Shown: one piece after another, positions 46,630-61,000 of the stretch
Layout of the letters: the number at the start of each line of letters is the position of its first letter
Position numbering within the stretch: position 1 is the first letter of the stretch
NCBI RefSeq assembly: GCF_030463565.1
Contig: NC_134661.1
Span: 6,100,542-6,164,541, forward strand
DNA from: Pelecanus crispus
Taxonomy: Eukaryota > Chordata > Aves > Pelecaniformes > Pelecanidae
Length of the DNA stretch: 64,000 nt
Reading direction: 5' to 3'
Notes under the pieces: generated by a model
Told to the model about the DNA's origin: nothing
The model's database searches: none
What the model saw: only the letters and a program-made list of their open reading frames with translations
Translations under genes and position numbers: made by a program

Positions 46630-47026
46630 AACCGAGCCCTGGGGAACACCACTTGTGACCGGTCACCAACTGGACTTCATTCACCACTACCCTCTGGGCT
46701 TGGCCACCCAGCCAGTGTTTTACCCAGCAAAGAGTACACCTGCATAGGCCATGAGCTGCCAGCCTCCCTAGGAGAATGCTGTGGGAGATGGTTTCAAAGG
46801 CTTTACTAAAGCCCAGGCAGAGAACATCCACAGCCTTTCCCTCATCCACTAGGCGGGTCACCAGGTCATAGGAGATCAGGATGGTCAAGCAGGACCTGCC
46901 TTTCATGAACGTATGTTGGCTGGTCCTGATCCCCTGGTTGACCTGCACATGCCCGTTGAGCTTACTCAAGATGAACTGCTCCATAATCTTCCCCGGCACC
47001 GAGGTCAGGCTGACAGGCTGATAATA
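46610..47026 (-). pseudogene. CR1 reverse transcriptase remnant, first part
   Basis: An open frame with the CR1 reverse transcriptase blocks QPVSLTSVPGKIMEQ and FSKAFETISHS. The second is motif A, which normally reads FSKAFDTVSHS; the catalytic aspartate is Glu here. It runs into a shifted frame near 46650, so the gene is dead on two counts. Confidence 0.85.
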
Positions 47027-47669
47027 AATTAAATCTCCAGTAAGATTAACACTGGTCCCAGGGCCACACAAAATAATCTATTTTAGAGCTTTTGCAATAA
47101 CACTAGTCACCTTACCAGATGAGAATCTTGCTGGCAATTGACGCAGGCTAACAAGGCTTGCTGTGTGCTCCGTGGCTTTCAGAGCCTGTCCTTTACCATT
47201 GCTCAAAGATCTCCACTGGGGGACTTCTGGATTACTAAAGCACAAACCACTGCAACAAAGCATGCCAAGTATTCTGTGTATCTCTAGGTATTAAAAGCCA
47301 AAGCAAACCCAGCTGCTGGCAACAGAAAATAAATGAGGTGGGGAGGAGAAGAGGCCAAGAACAGACTGTGCAGACGGAAGAAGGGCCAGCTCACAATAGT
47401 GTAGTAGCACAGTTCCTCCTCACCCAGCCATACTTGAGGTTAACATCCCACCTATGTCCCCCACCCTGTATGTCTTCAAGGCTTGGGAAAGATAAATCCA
47501 GTTACTCTCTAATGCTGCTTTCGCATTCATGTCAGCTGGGCCTGTCTCCTGCAGGAGGCATGAAACCCAGTGCCCAAAATTTCTTGATTGCTCCTTTTCC
47601 ATTCCACCTAGAAAGACAGCAGTCAGCAGCTAGGAAGTTTGCACTAGAAGTGCAGTAAGGCACAACACA

Positions 47670-47745
47670 ACATGTTTTATGGGCACCATTGCATTTTTCT
47701 GACTGTGACATGTTTTATGGAGACCATTACATTTTTCTGACTGCT
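47670..47745 (+). repeat. Two tandem 38-base copies
   Basis: ACATGTTTTATGG, then ACCATT, then ATTTTTCTGACTG occurs twice back to back (47670-47707 and 47708-47745) with only a few differences. It looks like a recent local duplication. Confidence 0.85.
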
Positions 47746-49009
47746 TGAATTTGGCTCGAGGCATAAGCAGCCTGATGAAGTGCAGCTTACTGTTGTTGAC
47801 TCATGCTGATAACAACCACTTGTCCTGCAGGAAGAGTAAGATTTGCTCAATCTCTCAGGATCAAATTGGCAACTCTCTGAGAGAAGTGGGTGAAACAGTT
47901 TGAGCAAGTAAAAAACCACCTCTTGTAGTACTTCATTGCCAGGTCTGAGGTGCCAAGGTTTGTAACTTTTTTCCCCTTCCAACCAGTTGATTTTCAAATT
48001 TGCAACAATTGACATTTATCTTAAATAACCAGCACCTGGAATCAAGTAGTTAAGAGTATACCTCCATTTAACTAAGAAAGGCCGGTCCCAGGGACTTAAA
48101 CTGCAGAGAAGTACTTGCAAACATGAGCCTAAGCATGTTTAAGATTCAAGAATAGACTACAAATACGAAAACACTGAAGTTTATTTAATCCTGTTAATCT
48201 CAAGCCAATCTTATGGTTTTGAGGATCAGATTCAGGATTTTTGAGTATTTAATGCTGGTGACATGCACAAGAGCTGGATACACTCCTCTGAAGGTTGTGA
48301 AACCACCTGGAATCTTGTCACTAGCATCCATAGGCTCTGAGTCTTGCTGGCTATTGCAGTTGGAATAATAGCATTATAATAGCATCTAGCTCACAGCACA
48401 ACAGCAGGAGGAGGAAAAGGATCCAACGGCAATGCAAACATAATCCCTGGGGACAAGTAAAAAGGCAGCTAGCTTCAGAGCGGAAAAATCACAATTCTAG
48501 CTACTCCCAAGCTATGATAAGTTTGACAGCACATGGAAGAAGAGAGGAGAGCAGCTAATCCTGCTGTCATTGATTTAGAGAGACCTCTGGGCAAAGTGTG
48601 GATGCTCTTAAGACTGTTTTTCTGTCATCCCTGCCATTTTAGATATTATTTGTTTGTTTCTGGCTTATAATTCCCCTGAAATGCCTGGCAGTGAAATATT
48701 CACTGCACAATTGTGTATGTGTTGTGGGAGCAGCAGGCTTGTAATTACAAATAAGCTTTTTCTTCCACACCTCATCCTCTTATTCCAGAAGCCAGTCTTT
48801 CATCTCCAGAAATGCATAGCCCAGGTCTAGACATTTTGTTCCAGCATTGGGCCTGTGACAAAGTATATGAATGTGGATAAAGGTTCCAAGTATGGCATTA
48901 AATAACTCCAGACTCAGTCTACTCCAGAAACATTCTTGATTTCCAGCCTCTTCCTTTGAAGTCAGAACCAGATATGTGACACCTGAGGGGCAGCACAGCT
49001 CAGTAAGAA

Positions 49010-49088
49010 AATAAAAACTAAAACCAAATAAAAAAAAAAACCTCAAAAGAAAAACAAACAACAACAACAACAAAACCAACCAAACCAA
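49010..49088 (+). repeat. A-rich / CAA low-complexity tract
   Basis: AAACAAACAACAACAACAAC and CCAACCAAACC units after a run of A. Confidence 0.7.
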
Positions 49089-52000
49089 GATGTGTATTCA
49101 GAGGAGACTTTTAAAGGGCTGGCTCCCACCCAGTTCAGGGACAGTTCCTCACATGAATGATGCTCAGTGTAACTGAAGATTAGGACCACAAACAGATTGA
49201 AGGTGGGAATTCCCAGCAATCTGAGTGATGCTTAAATATGAGCCCCACCGTAAGCTACAGTTCAACCCCCATTTCTCTAGGGATACCAATACCTGCTTCC
49301 CTGCATTCAGGAAGGATGTAATCTCTGCACGTAACATCCTATTTACCTACTCTATCTCACAATCACTCAGGTCAAAAATAGCTCTGGATTAAGAAGAGGG
49401 GGTTTTTTTTTGGTCCTAAAATACTGTTATTTCACCACTAATCCTTCCTTTCTAACTGCCAAGATCCACAAGGCCACCTCCTTGTCTATGAGATATAGCT
49501 GGAAATTGAAAAAGCAAGAGAAACATGATGTGAGGAACAGGTTATGAGAGAGCAGAACAACACATCAAGTGAGAGGAGATGAAATGTTACTGGGGTCTAC
49601 CTTGGGGCTCAAGAGGAACATGAGTCAAAGCTGTCACATGAGTTAGGCACAAGTACACAAACAGCACAGTGCCTGGAATAGATCTGTGCCAGCTCCTTCC
49701 CTTTTAGACGGAGCGACTAAGCAAGTTCCTAAGGAAACTGCTCTTTTCAACAGTCGTTTCTGTTTCATCAGTAACACCTTCATCAAGTTTCTAACCCTTC
49801 TTCACCCCGTGGAAGCCTACCCTACACCTGGTTCCACAGCAATTCACAGATACAGAACATGTTGCTTTAGATTTTTATCATATTAAGACCACTCTTGTTG
49901 CATACTTTGGCTCAGATAATGGTGCACAGCATCCAGACAGCTGAGGTGAAGGTCCCATGATGAAACCATTCCAGTGAATGCAGACAAACTCAAAGCCGTA
50001 TCCCTAGGAGCTTATGCTTCTAAACAGCAAAGAAAGGCTCAGATCAAGTGGAAGGCATAAACCAGCATAAATTGTTAACAACATGCTATTGTTTCTCTTG
50101 TAGCAGAGGCCAGATGCCTCAAACCATACTGCCCTGGGCATAGAACATAGAAACAATATGACTGTCTTCAGTTGCTCACAAACAGGAAAAAAACTTGAGA
50201 AGTATTAGCGCACCCATCACACTGATTGTGAAGACACACACAGTTAAGTGCTTACATATCCCATCTCTAGTCCATAGCAACGCAGCTTCCAACAGATGAT
50301 TCATGCAACCATCTGAGTTAGGGCGAATCTCCCAGGACGCCCGTTTCTGTCTTGACTGTAAATGGAACTTAGGTGACCAGCTGAGGTTTCCATGTCTAGC
50401 TTATAGATACTGACTTTAAGGCAGGTGAAATTCAACCATGGGGACCAGAGACCTTTCTTCAAGTTCACATTGTGCTGATATCAGAGCTATGAATCCAACA
50501 CCAGACAAACCCGCTGCCCCAGATCACAGCTTGGTGGGTCTTCACAAGTGGACAGAAACAAGCCTTCCTGGGCCCTGTGCCAGCCAGACCTATAGTGACT
50601 CGATTGGCCTTGCACCAAGCATGAGCACTCTTAGAAGGGTGGATTAGTTTAAGTCCTGCACTTACACAGCCCTTCCTGAGCACAAACAGAAAGAGCTTTC
50701 AGTAGCATGCAAAACATCACAGACATCGTTCCTCCTGTAGTGGGTTTCTCCCACAGGAGAGAGTGACCAAGGGAACAGCACCCCCATTTCCCTAAAGCAC
50801 AGTTGGGCCTAGCAGCATCCCCAAGAATGCAAATATTCAAAAAACTTAGGATAGCGTCTGAAGGTTAGGGATCTGACATTTTAAGGTTTTGGAATGAAGC
50901 AGTTTGATGGTATCACATACTCTTGGTTTGCTGTCTGTAAAACGTGCGCAGAAGTTACCCTATTGAGCAATATATCCAGCATCGTCCATTTCTTTGTTAA
51001 ACCTTTCTCTCCCTGGGAAGAACAAACACAGGAGCCAATGCAAGTTACAGCCCTGCAGAATTATCCCTCTGAGTATTACTGATTGTATCGGCTGCCATTC
51101 AGCTTGCTGTAACAAAAACAATTTGTCCTGAGGGAAAGCAGTAAGTACAGAAAGCCACAGAGTGCAATGAGGTATTGGATGAAGCTCACTTACTGAGAGG
51201 GGTAGTGTTACTCCAGTGCCTCTCTGACACTAACACACGTAGCTTAAGTTTTAGCAGAAAAACATCTGCCTCAAAGCCTGCCACACACACTAGCATTCAT
51301 CTGCCCTCTATTTGCACCCTCAACAGAGAGGGCATGAGCCACGCAAACTGAAATCCTCTTTACCTACAAGTAGTCTGCCCATACAGCTGGAACTCAGGTT
51401 ATATTTTTTTCAAGGAAGAAAGAAATTTTCCACCCACCAGCTCCATACAGAACAGGGAACAAGAGTCTTGTTTCCACATCACTCTTTAAAATTCAGTCCT
51501 GCAATGAATTAGGTGGTCATCATTGACCATACCTTGGGTGGTTCCCACATTTGAACGGCTCTATCAGGGTTGGGGCAGGACACTCCGCACTGCATGTATC
51601 AGAGCCAAACCCAAAGATTTGGTAATCTGCCCCTCTCAAACAGTTTGCTGCTACTAATTTTTGTCTCCGTAGTACCTAAACCCCACAGAAGACACCAGTC
51701 TTGTTTTACTGGGTGCTCTATATACACATCGAGCAACTGAATTTCTGTGCCGAAGAATTTACAACCTAAACGAAAAAAGGATGGAGAAGAGACATGAGTA
51801 TCATTCCCATTTTACAGGCAGGGTTTTAGGCCAAGCCTTGACTGGCACTTTGCATTCTGGCCTCTGTAGCCTCCCTGCTTGCCACTAGTGCCCCACAGAA
51901 CACCAGAGTGCTTACTTCCATAGCTAGACATTTGCACACAGAAGAAAAAGAACTGAAGCTGATATCTTATTTGCAACTACATCTAATAACCTCAGCTGTA

Positions 52001-55000
52001 ACAAGCATCTCACCACTAGCTGTGAAGGTGCCCCGCAAGAGAAGTCTCAGCAGTCATCTTCTCCCATGTACTCACTTCAGCAGTGAAAGCCAGCCTGCCA
52101 AAAGTGAGACTAATTAGTAAAAAACATGTTTGACACCTGATTTCCAGTGAAACTTCACTAAAGGAGCTGCCACTAATTTGCATGCACAATATTAAGGAAC
52201 AACAAAACTGTTGTGAATTCAAAAGGATTTCTCAGCAGATTCCAGTTTAATCTGCTGAGCACAAAGGTTTTCCCTTTCATGTTGATACATTGAATGTTTA
52301 GCTAACGATGTTGAATTAATAGTTCTCTTATTCTGACTGAAAAGCTCTTAGTGCCATCTGATGTGCATATTGCATATTCCCTGTATATTTTATCCAGCAT
52401 GTGTCTCTGGCTCTTGTGGTTTACTGGGCTACTAGTGCACCTGCAGTTTGTTTGTGTAATACTGCCTGTGCTTCTGACAGATTTCTATTTAAAAAAAAAA
52501 AAAAAATTATAAACAAGCTAAGCATGCTTCAGGGGGCTAGTAAAATAAAGGAAGAATGCCTCTTTGGTGCTTTAAAAAGATTATCTATATATTTGTTTTA
52601 AGATGAAGAGAAGGACTGAGTCTGAGACTAAAGAATTTATTTCCACTGCATGGGCTAACTGTCAAGCTTTCCAATAACAGCAACAAAATCAAGTGTTTTA
52701 TGAACATTTAGAATGGTTATACTGGTACTACACTGTGAGCTACTTGGAAGCTAAGGCCCTGGGCCTTGCAGAAGTCTGAAACGGCTTGCTGAGTTCTGGT
52801 CCATGTGTTGTATTGGTAACCTTAAAAGGGTTACTGCACAGTACGCTATAAAGCCTATGGAAACACTGCTTTTAAATCTTAAAATCGGGGTAGGTTTGGA
52901 CGCTTACAAATGGAACAGCAGTTCACTCACTACTAAGTTCTGTTGACTTAATACTGTCCCTGCCCTTTACTGAGTGGAACTGCAAATTAAAACATGTATG
53001 CATATGGCCCTTTCTCTATAACGACTATTTACATGAATGCATTTAACTTGCACCGTCATGAAAAGCTGTCACCAAATCAGGTGATACAGCTCAGCTAACT
53101 GCACTAAGTCACCATGATCTGACTGTGAATGTTGGTGCAAACCATCCCATGGGAAGAGATACAAGTTGTAGAGCTTCTATTACTACATACCACATCACAA
53201 GTAGGGGATGTAGAGGTAATCACTTACAGCAGAAACCCCCCGCCCAAAACATCTGGGGCCATGTCGAGCCTCTTTTCATGAATACCACATTCTGTCCCTT
53301 TAGCGGCTAAAGAACAGGACTTGTGAGTTACCCAGAGATTGAAGCAATAGCCACAGATCCAAGAAGGGCTGAAACTACAGGATAACTTTCTATTAGGAAG
53401 TTTCATTCAGCGCAAAATTTAGAGCATCCACCACTCACTGAAGCTCAAGCACATCCAATACTGGAAAAAACTTGAACTTTTGTGGTTCTTAGGCATATAT
53501 AGCACATAAAGCTGGACCCGTAGTTCCTGGATGAGGCCAAAGCTAACAACAAAAGCATCAGAAATGTCTGTTCACACAACACTTACACCAGTGACCACAT
53601 CATCAGGGGCATAAATCTGTCTAGGTCCCTCAAAATCAATTTAGCCATGTTGGCTTGGTTTATTTCAATGCAGGAATTACCCTGACAGGTTAGATAGCTT
53701 GGTTCTTCTCATTAATTCCTTTAGTATATAAAGTGGCAAGAGGGTAAAGAAATGCACCTGAGGTAGAAAAGGATGCAGAAGGACTGAGAAACAATCACAG
53801 TGTTTCTAGGGGGTCACTGTTCTCCAGAGAACCGCAGGTGGCAAGTCTCTTCTTGCTTTGCACAGGTGTAAGGCTTGTACCAGATATTTGCTCCTCCTTC
53901 AGCTCTGACTTTTTGTTCTGGAATTATTGGAATGATAACAAAGAACCTGCATATTTACTCTGTCAATTGGCATTTATTTCACTAGGTAAATATTTAATTT
54001 TTTTTTTTTTTTTAAGCAAGATCTCCTTGTGTTAGTTGCGCTTCCATTAGCCTCTTAACCCTGGATAAAGAGGACCAAATTCCAAGCAACACCTGTATTT
54101 TTGCATTTTCTCATTTCCCTACACAAACTTACCCTCAGTCTGTTACATATCCTAGCAAGTTGCATCATCTTTCACCTCTGGTCCTTGATAAGTACATTTT
54201 TTTGGAATGTGATGTGTTTTACTGTAGGAATACAGCACTCATGCTGTGTGCATTAGCTCAGTTAGCAAAGCCTTGCTGGAATCAGTAGAACTTCCGTGAT
54301 TTAAAAGCAGCTAAGACTGTGATCTCAAGTGAGAGACAGTAACCTTCTGGATGAGAATAAAATTTTTTTCTTGTGGGCATTTCCATCAGCTGGTTAGTGT
54401 TCTCCAAGGGCGTACCCTACGGCCCTAAAAAACCTCTAGGTATCACACTGTGGAGTTGGTGTTTCCATTTCTTCCGCAAGTCCTTCTGCAAGGACTTGCT
54501 GACAGCGATAGGAGCTCTGAGACTAAAGAATGAAATCTTTTAAGAGCAGAAATTGTGGGGGCAGTAGCTGTAGCATAAGGAAGCGGTACTGGAATTTACC
54601 CAGCAATATAAATGACAAAGAAGGAATAGATGCAGGTTTGTACTCATGGAGAAATTAGGTCAGATTCCACAAGACGTGAAATGATTTATGCTAATGAAAT
54701 ATTAACTCAAAACAAGGGGGAGTATGTTGGCATGTTCATGGGAACTCACTGCTCAAGAGAGAAACAAAAAAAAAATACACATGGCAAGAAACCAACCCAA
54801 AAAATTACCAGGTTAGACTGGTTTGGTCAGAGTCTGATCCTCAAAAGCTGACATAACAATCATTTATTTATTCATGGCTCAAGCAAATCATATGAACTAT
54901 AGCAAGAACAACCCTAAGTAAATCTCTCTCATCACCAATAAATACATTTCCGTAAAATATAACTACTCAAGATTAGCAATTTTCTCATTTGTCCTCTTCG

Positions 55001-58000
55001 ATTTCCAGGAGATATCAGTTGCATGAATGAAGATTTATTCATGGACTGTTATTGGAGGGCTATGAGATATATGTTATTTTCCTCATCTGCAGCGTGTGGC
55101 ATGCTTTACTTGACAAAGCTTATTGGACACAAGCAACTGTAGATGGCAAAAGCTGGTGTGCAATGGAGAATTTCTTTAGGAGCTCGTATCTGCAACAGAG
55201 AGGTTTTAGACTGAACACAGGTGCCTGGAGGAATGAGCACAGGGTTGCCTTATTTGGCTGTTCTGCATTATAACACAAAAGCTCTGGACAACCGCTCCAC
55301 ATTTCTGCCTGTTTAACAACTGTGGCCAGATGTTGTCAAGCTGTTGCTGTGTAGCCATTCAATAGTTGCTGTGAGGATTCTGTAGTTCAAAGCTATACAA
55401 CTGCTTGAGCAACACATCCATCTTCGAAATAGAGCTACCAAATGCTTTACAAGCTGCATGTAAAGACACTTTGCATGCGTTCAGCACACTGTGTTTTTCT
55501 TAGGCTAGTGGTTACTGCCACCATTTCTGGCTACCTTTAGGCTTTTCTTGACTCCGATGAAAAGGAGGAATGCAGTTCTAAAATGTAAGGGGGAAGCAAT
55601 AACTGAATGCTTAGCACATTTTCTCCCATCTGCCAAGCACTGTAGCCGATTAATACACTCTAAATACACCCAGAACTGTGTTACTGCTTAAGCCTCAGTT
55701 CAGTAAACTGTTTAAGCACATGCTCAGCTGTGGCAACAGGAATAGGCCCCGTAAAGATTAGCAAGAGTTCTCTTAAAGTTCTGAACCAAGGCTAACGTTC
55801 ACTCTGCCATCCTGTATAACTGCCCAGTCTTTGGCCCCTGTGAGATCCCTCACACATCCCTGTCTTATTGTGATATTTCTCCTTAAACTTTGTGCCTAAT
55901 CTTAACAGAACATAAAGGCTTGGTTATTAAAGCTGTATCACAACAGAGCTGTGCATACATAAAACTCTTAGAGATTAGTTTATTCTACTACAAAGGAAGT
56001 GAATGCTGCTGAATACATTTCTCAGCCTTGTTGATTAATAAGGTGTACTTCCTTATTTCCAGATAAATACCAGATGTCACAATTATTAAATAAAACCAAC
56101 ATGCAATACTATACACAACACTGAACAAATGAAGTAGTTCAGTAATCTCAGAAATTTTACAGAGTTGTTTTTCAGGGTTCTGCTCTTATTCATTGTGTTA
56201 TTATCCAGAGATTAGCATAGCAATGCCTGGATCAAATTTCACAATTGAGCATTAACTTCAGATATCATGAACTTGATTACCCACCATAAGAGGGGTTTTG
56301 TTTGCTACGTCCTCTCAGGCCAGCCAGAATCTTATTAAGTTCCTGCCTTCCATTTCTACAGGAAATGTTTTTTGTTGTTGTTTTGTTTGGGGGTTGTTTT
56401 GTCTTTGGTTTTGGGGTTTTTTAAATCAAAATTATTTCCCTACTTGCAAAGTGACTGCTTTAGGTCAAGGATAAGGGATAACTATTTTTACTCCTGTTTC
56501 AGCAAAGGTTCAATAATACTACAAACAATGACAAAAGCTCCAGCATCTCTAGTCTTCCCCACTGTTGGCTGTAAAGACCCAGTACTATATGCACGCTCAG
56601 GGTAGGATTTTTTGGTGTATCTCAGAAAAGTGATACATTTTCAGACACAACCAGCATAAATGAGATGAAATCTCAAGGAGCCTAACAGGTCTAAACTAAT
56701 CAGTAAAGATCCCACATCACATTTCAAGTAACTGCCAAAAGGCAAAGTGACATCCTGACCCTACCCATCTCTGCAGGGGCAAGTTAGGGGACACTGGCCG
56801 GTTCTTTCCCACACCTGTCCCACCTACAGAGCAAATCGCCATGCTCAGCGGCTCTTCCCTTGTTACGTAGTCTAGGCAGAACCATGCCCAACCACACGCA
56901 GAATAAGCAGCGTTTTCAGGACTGCATGAAATCACTTCTCTCTTTTCTTATGCAGCCATGGCAGGACTGCATTAACTGACCTCAGTGGGAGTCGTTTCCC
57001 TGATGCTGAAAGAATTTGGATGAAGGCCATTGGGAGTGAAGTATAATCTCAGTGTATGGGAAAAAGGCTCTGAAACTTGACCCCAGATTACAAACCATTG
57101 TTGTCTGTGACTTTCAATGTATTTGTTCAGAAGGGAAAAATGGATTTAGGGCCTTTATTTTCTTAGCCCCACTTATATATTACTTTAATTATTAACCCTA
57201 AATAAGCAAATTTTTACGCAGCTAACTTGCAGTTAATAGGAGAGCATTTGTTATTTGGTCCATCTTAATTCTTGTTTCATTCAGCTGCTCTGGCTTGCTG
57301 AATGACTAATAGGCTGCCTCTCTCTCTCTCTCCAGACTTCCTGACATGCAGATACTAAGCAACATTGTTTATGTGGATTATTTTTTGTGATGAGAGGTTC
57401 TCTGAGGATTTGGTTGTGGAAGCATAAAGTTTCTGGCAAATATCTTCAGTGAATGTTAGAATTTGTTGGAATTTCTTTCAAAGGCAGTAGAAATTCAACA
57501 TCAAGGGACTAAAACATACTGGAAAAGAGTTGTGTGCTGATAGAAGTGGTGGTTGCTTCACAGTCTACTATGAGAAGTTCTACTCTAACACAGGCACCTT
57601 GAAGCTTACCTCCTACAGGGAATATAAGCAGGACTTGAAACAGCCCTTGCTCTTTATACAGAGATGAATTTGAAAACAAATCTTCTGATATCCCACAGAC
57701 AATCAGAGACCCAGAAGATTTGGAGTCCGAAAACACACCGGGCAGAGCAGAGTACAGGAGATCAGGAATCACCTGTGTGATTAAGTGTCACCAAGTCACC
57801 CTCTCACACATAGAATTCATGTAGCTACTGAAAGAATTTTGATTGGTGCGGTGCATGACATGCATGATAATCTCATAGCTACCTGTACGATTTGCATTTT
57901 AGTGTTTTCTCTCCTCACTGGTTGCTGCCCTGTAAGCTGTCCAGTGGAGAATCACCAAACTTTCTTAGTACTTGCCAGAACTGAGTCCGTGTCAAGCCCA

Positions 58001-61000
58001 GCCATATATATTCAGTTATTCAGGCATCACATATCTTTGAAGAGCAAACTCAATATCTTTGTAGACAAGCCTATCTTGATGTCAAAACCGGTGCACCAAG
58101 GAACTTCATGGAATATTTAACTACCATAAACAAAAAAGTGCAAAGGTCCCAATTCAAATAGCAATGTCAGCCTAGCACTTAACTTCCTGACTTAAGTGCT
58201 TTACTGAACCCCTGCCAGAAAAGGCAGACCAAAGACAACTGCAAGATAAAACATGGCAGAGAGCAATCTTGTATCCTTAAGTGACACTCTCCACTAGATC
58301 ACCATCAAGGCTGAGGTTAAGCAGAAAAAGAAAGAAAACCGATTATTAAGCATTTCATAGCCATCTCAGTCAAGATAGGACAAGAATGAAGAGAAAGGAT
58401 TTACGAATAAAAGAACTGTATGAAAATAATCAGAAAACTTAGGGGTTTGGGGCTCAACTTCCCCACCTTTGTTAACGTGGAATAACTCTCTTCTCCATAT
58501 AAGCAAGCCAAACTGAGTAGCAAGTCTCCCAACAGAAGAACAGCAGATCCCATGTGCTTGTGTCTGTCAGGGACAGGACTTAAAAGGTGAGAGAGACAAT
58601 ATTGTGAAAGATTTGGAGAAACCAAGTATTTTGACTGGCTGCCAGCCATGTCATTGTATTTCATTAACTAAGCAGATAAACGATCTTTTAAAAAAAGAAA
58701 AAAATGTAAATAGAGAAGACTGCTCAAGTACCCAGTGTCAAAAAGAATACATGTCTGTGGCTCTAGCTCATGTAAAAAAAAAGTATTAACCCTAACTGTG
58801 CATCCTTAAATTGTGTCTATCCTCTGCAGAGCAAGCAAAAGGCCTCTATTTTACTGAAGTGTTGTTTCGGTATGGATGTACACAACTAAATTAAGTTCAC
58901 ACCCAGTAACAATCCCTATAAGCTGCAGGGAGACAAAAAGGGACATTTTCAAAGGCATGAATGCCAGGAAGCAGGATAGTTCAATCTTGAGATTCAGAAA
59001 CACAGAGATGGTAGAAGAAAAGAGTGGCAGCTATGATATTTATAGCAAGAACATTATAAAGACATTGAGCGTGAGAGCCAGCTGCCTTATTGTTATGTGC
59101 ATCTTCTGCTTGCTGAGATGCCCTGGGGTACCCAAGACATCTGTGTCACACCTGCCAGCACCATGCAGCACTCGCAGAAGACCTGCACTGTTGAAGGGGC
59201 TGTGGGACATTCAGCTCACCTAAATACCAAGATGCCTAGGCGCATGAACCAAACCACAGCTCACATGGCAGGATCGGTGCCACATAGCCCCTTGTTACCT
59301 ACAATACTCACATTTAAATGCTACCTTCTATGAATACTTTGAGATTAACAATATCACCGGGGCTTCCACCTGGACTGTACTGACTTAGTACCTAAGACCA
59401 GCTGCATTTTTGGAAGTGCACTATCCCTTTCACCCTGAATTCTAGTTATAGCTCACAGTGAAACTGTCAGCCAGTTCAGAAACTAACGCAAATATTGGAC
59501 AGGTTTGAGCCACCAATTTTGCAGGGAGGGAAAAGTAACAAAAATGGTATTTTTGCCATGTTCCTCACTGATGTACAGCTTAAAACAACACTGGGGAACA
59601 CAGGGAAATCCTCGTACATCAGATTTGTTTCAACATGAGACTTCGACACCCTCTTATGTACTCCCCTTTACGCTGCTCCTTGCTGATCTCTTTTTGTACC
59701 TGATGTACTTTGTTTGCGAGTGAGGGTTTCCTGCGGTTTAATTCACAGCACCATCTAGTGACAGAACGTGGGATACCAGGAACAAAATTTTATATTGCTC
59801 AATCTCGAATTTCTTGGCTCGGTTTTGTTTTTTAATCGTTGCAAATTAAAAGGATGATAAAAAATTAAATACAAATATATTCTCAGTCAGTGAGTGAAGG
59901 TGAAACAGTACACATTGAGACCAACTTACTGTTTTGGTTTCCCTAGTTGCACCCAAGAATGTTGAAGTCACTGAAGAGAGCTCATTGGGTCAGGTGTAAA
60001 TGCTTTATTGAACTTGGAGATTTTTTTTTTTTTTAATATGTTCTTAAAATCCAATTTCACTTTTAGAAAAAAATACTTTAAAATGGTTCTTAAAAAGTGA
60101 AACCTAAGTACTTGCCTTTTTCCTGTGTTTTCTGCTCAAATCTCCTTCAACCGAAATAATCGTACAGAAATTCACAAACCAGTTTAGGCAGCCTACATAT
60201 GCATTTAACAAGGAACAGAAAGTGCTGAGCCCTCCTTCAAAATCACTTCACAGTGGTACCCTCTAGCTACAGTTAGATGCTGGTACTCCACAATCTGAAG
60301 GTTATTTGTTTGAAAGACAAACCATCTGTGGATTTCAGGGCATGGTCAGTTTGCAAATAAAATACTAAAATTTACTTTAGAGCTATTCAATGTAGGTGTA
60401 AATGGATGTGTTTGTAGATGGCTTCCCCGCCCTGCCCCCCGTGCCAATTCCTCTACATAAGCAAAAATGTCTGGGTTTCGTTTCAGAAGCAAAGTCCCCA
60501 GAAGCCCCATAGGCTTGGTTCACGCTGTTTCTGTCTTTCTACACTCAGTTAGTCCAACCTAGCTGAGGCACAATAACCCACCATTCCTCAATCATCATTT
60601 ATGTCTGAACTTAAGAGCTAAATGTACATTGTTTCTAAAGGCTTCTGTGCTCATGCTGAAGGCATAAAAAATAATACCAAGAACAAACATCCAAGAGCCC
60701 TGTTCTCAGTAGGTGTAACTCCATACAGTTCTATTAAATTGTAACAAGAACATGGCCCAAGGACCAAGTAAAATGAAATATCTTAACACATTTTGTTCCC
60801 TTCCCTAGTTTCTAAAAATTATTTTTCTTGGCCCACTAAATATTCAGATTTCCAAATGACAGTGAGGTAATAAGGCACATATGAAAAGCCTGACCCTGTG
60901 ATTTCCAACCGTAACAGCATTAAGTCATTAAGGAAGAAGATCAATTTTATCATCAGAGACATCCCTACCTCTTCAGGCATGAGGAAATGCTTTTCCCCAC

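Larger units (their letters stand above)
45684..47030 (-). mobile_element. CR1 LINE, 5'-truncated, about 1.35 kb
   Basis: A minus-strand CR1 retrotransposon copy that keeps the 3' half of the reverse transcriptase and the 3' UTR. The 3' end matches the shorter CR1 fragment next to it. The 5' end fades near 47030, just before the block that reads QPVSLTSVPGK. CR1 is the dominant LINE of birds, and its presence supports an avian source. Confidence 0.93.

Noticed and set aside
45811..46809. Plus-strand 332-codon open frame
   Set aside because: It is the antisense of the CR1 reverse transcriptase and reflects the low stop density opposite that gene, not a protein.
54476..54499. Perfect 10-base stem with CTGC loop
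   Set aside because: Too short to separate from chance; no T-run or neighbouring gene gives it a role in a bird genome.
57785..58120. Plus-strand 111-codon open frame with a hydrophobic stretch
   Set aside because: No recognisable domain, no splice support and AT-rich chance composition.
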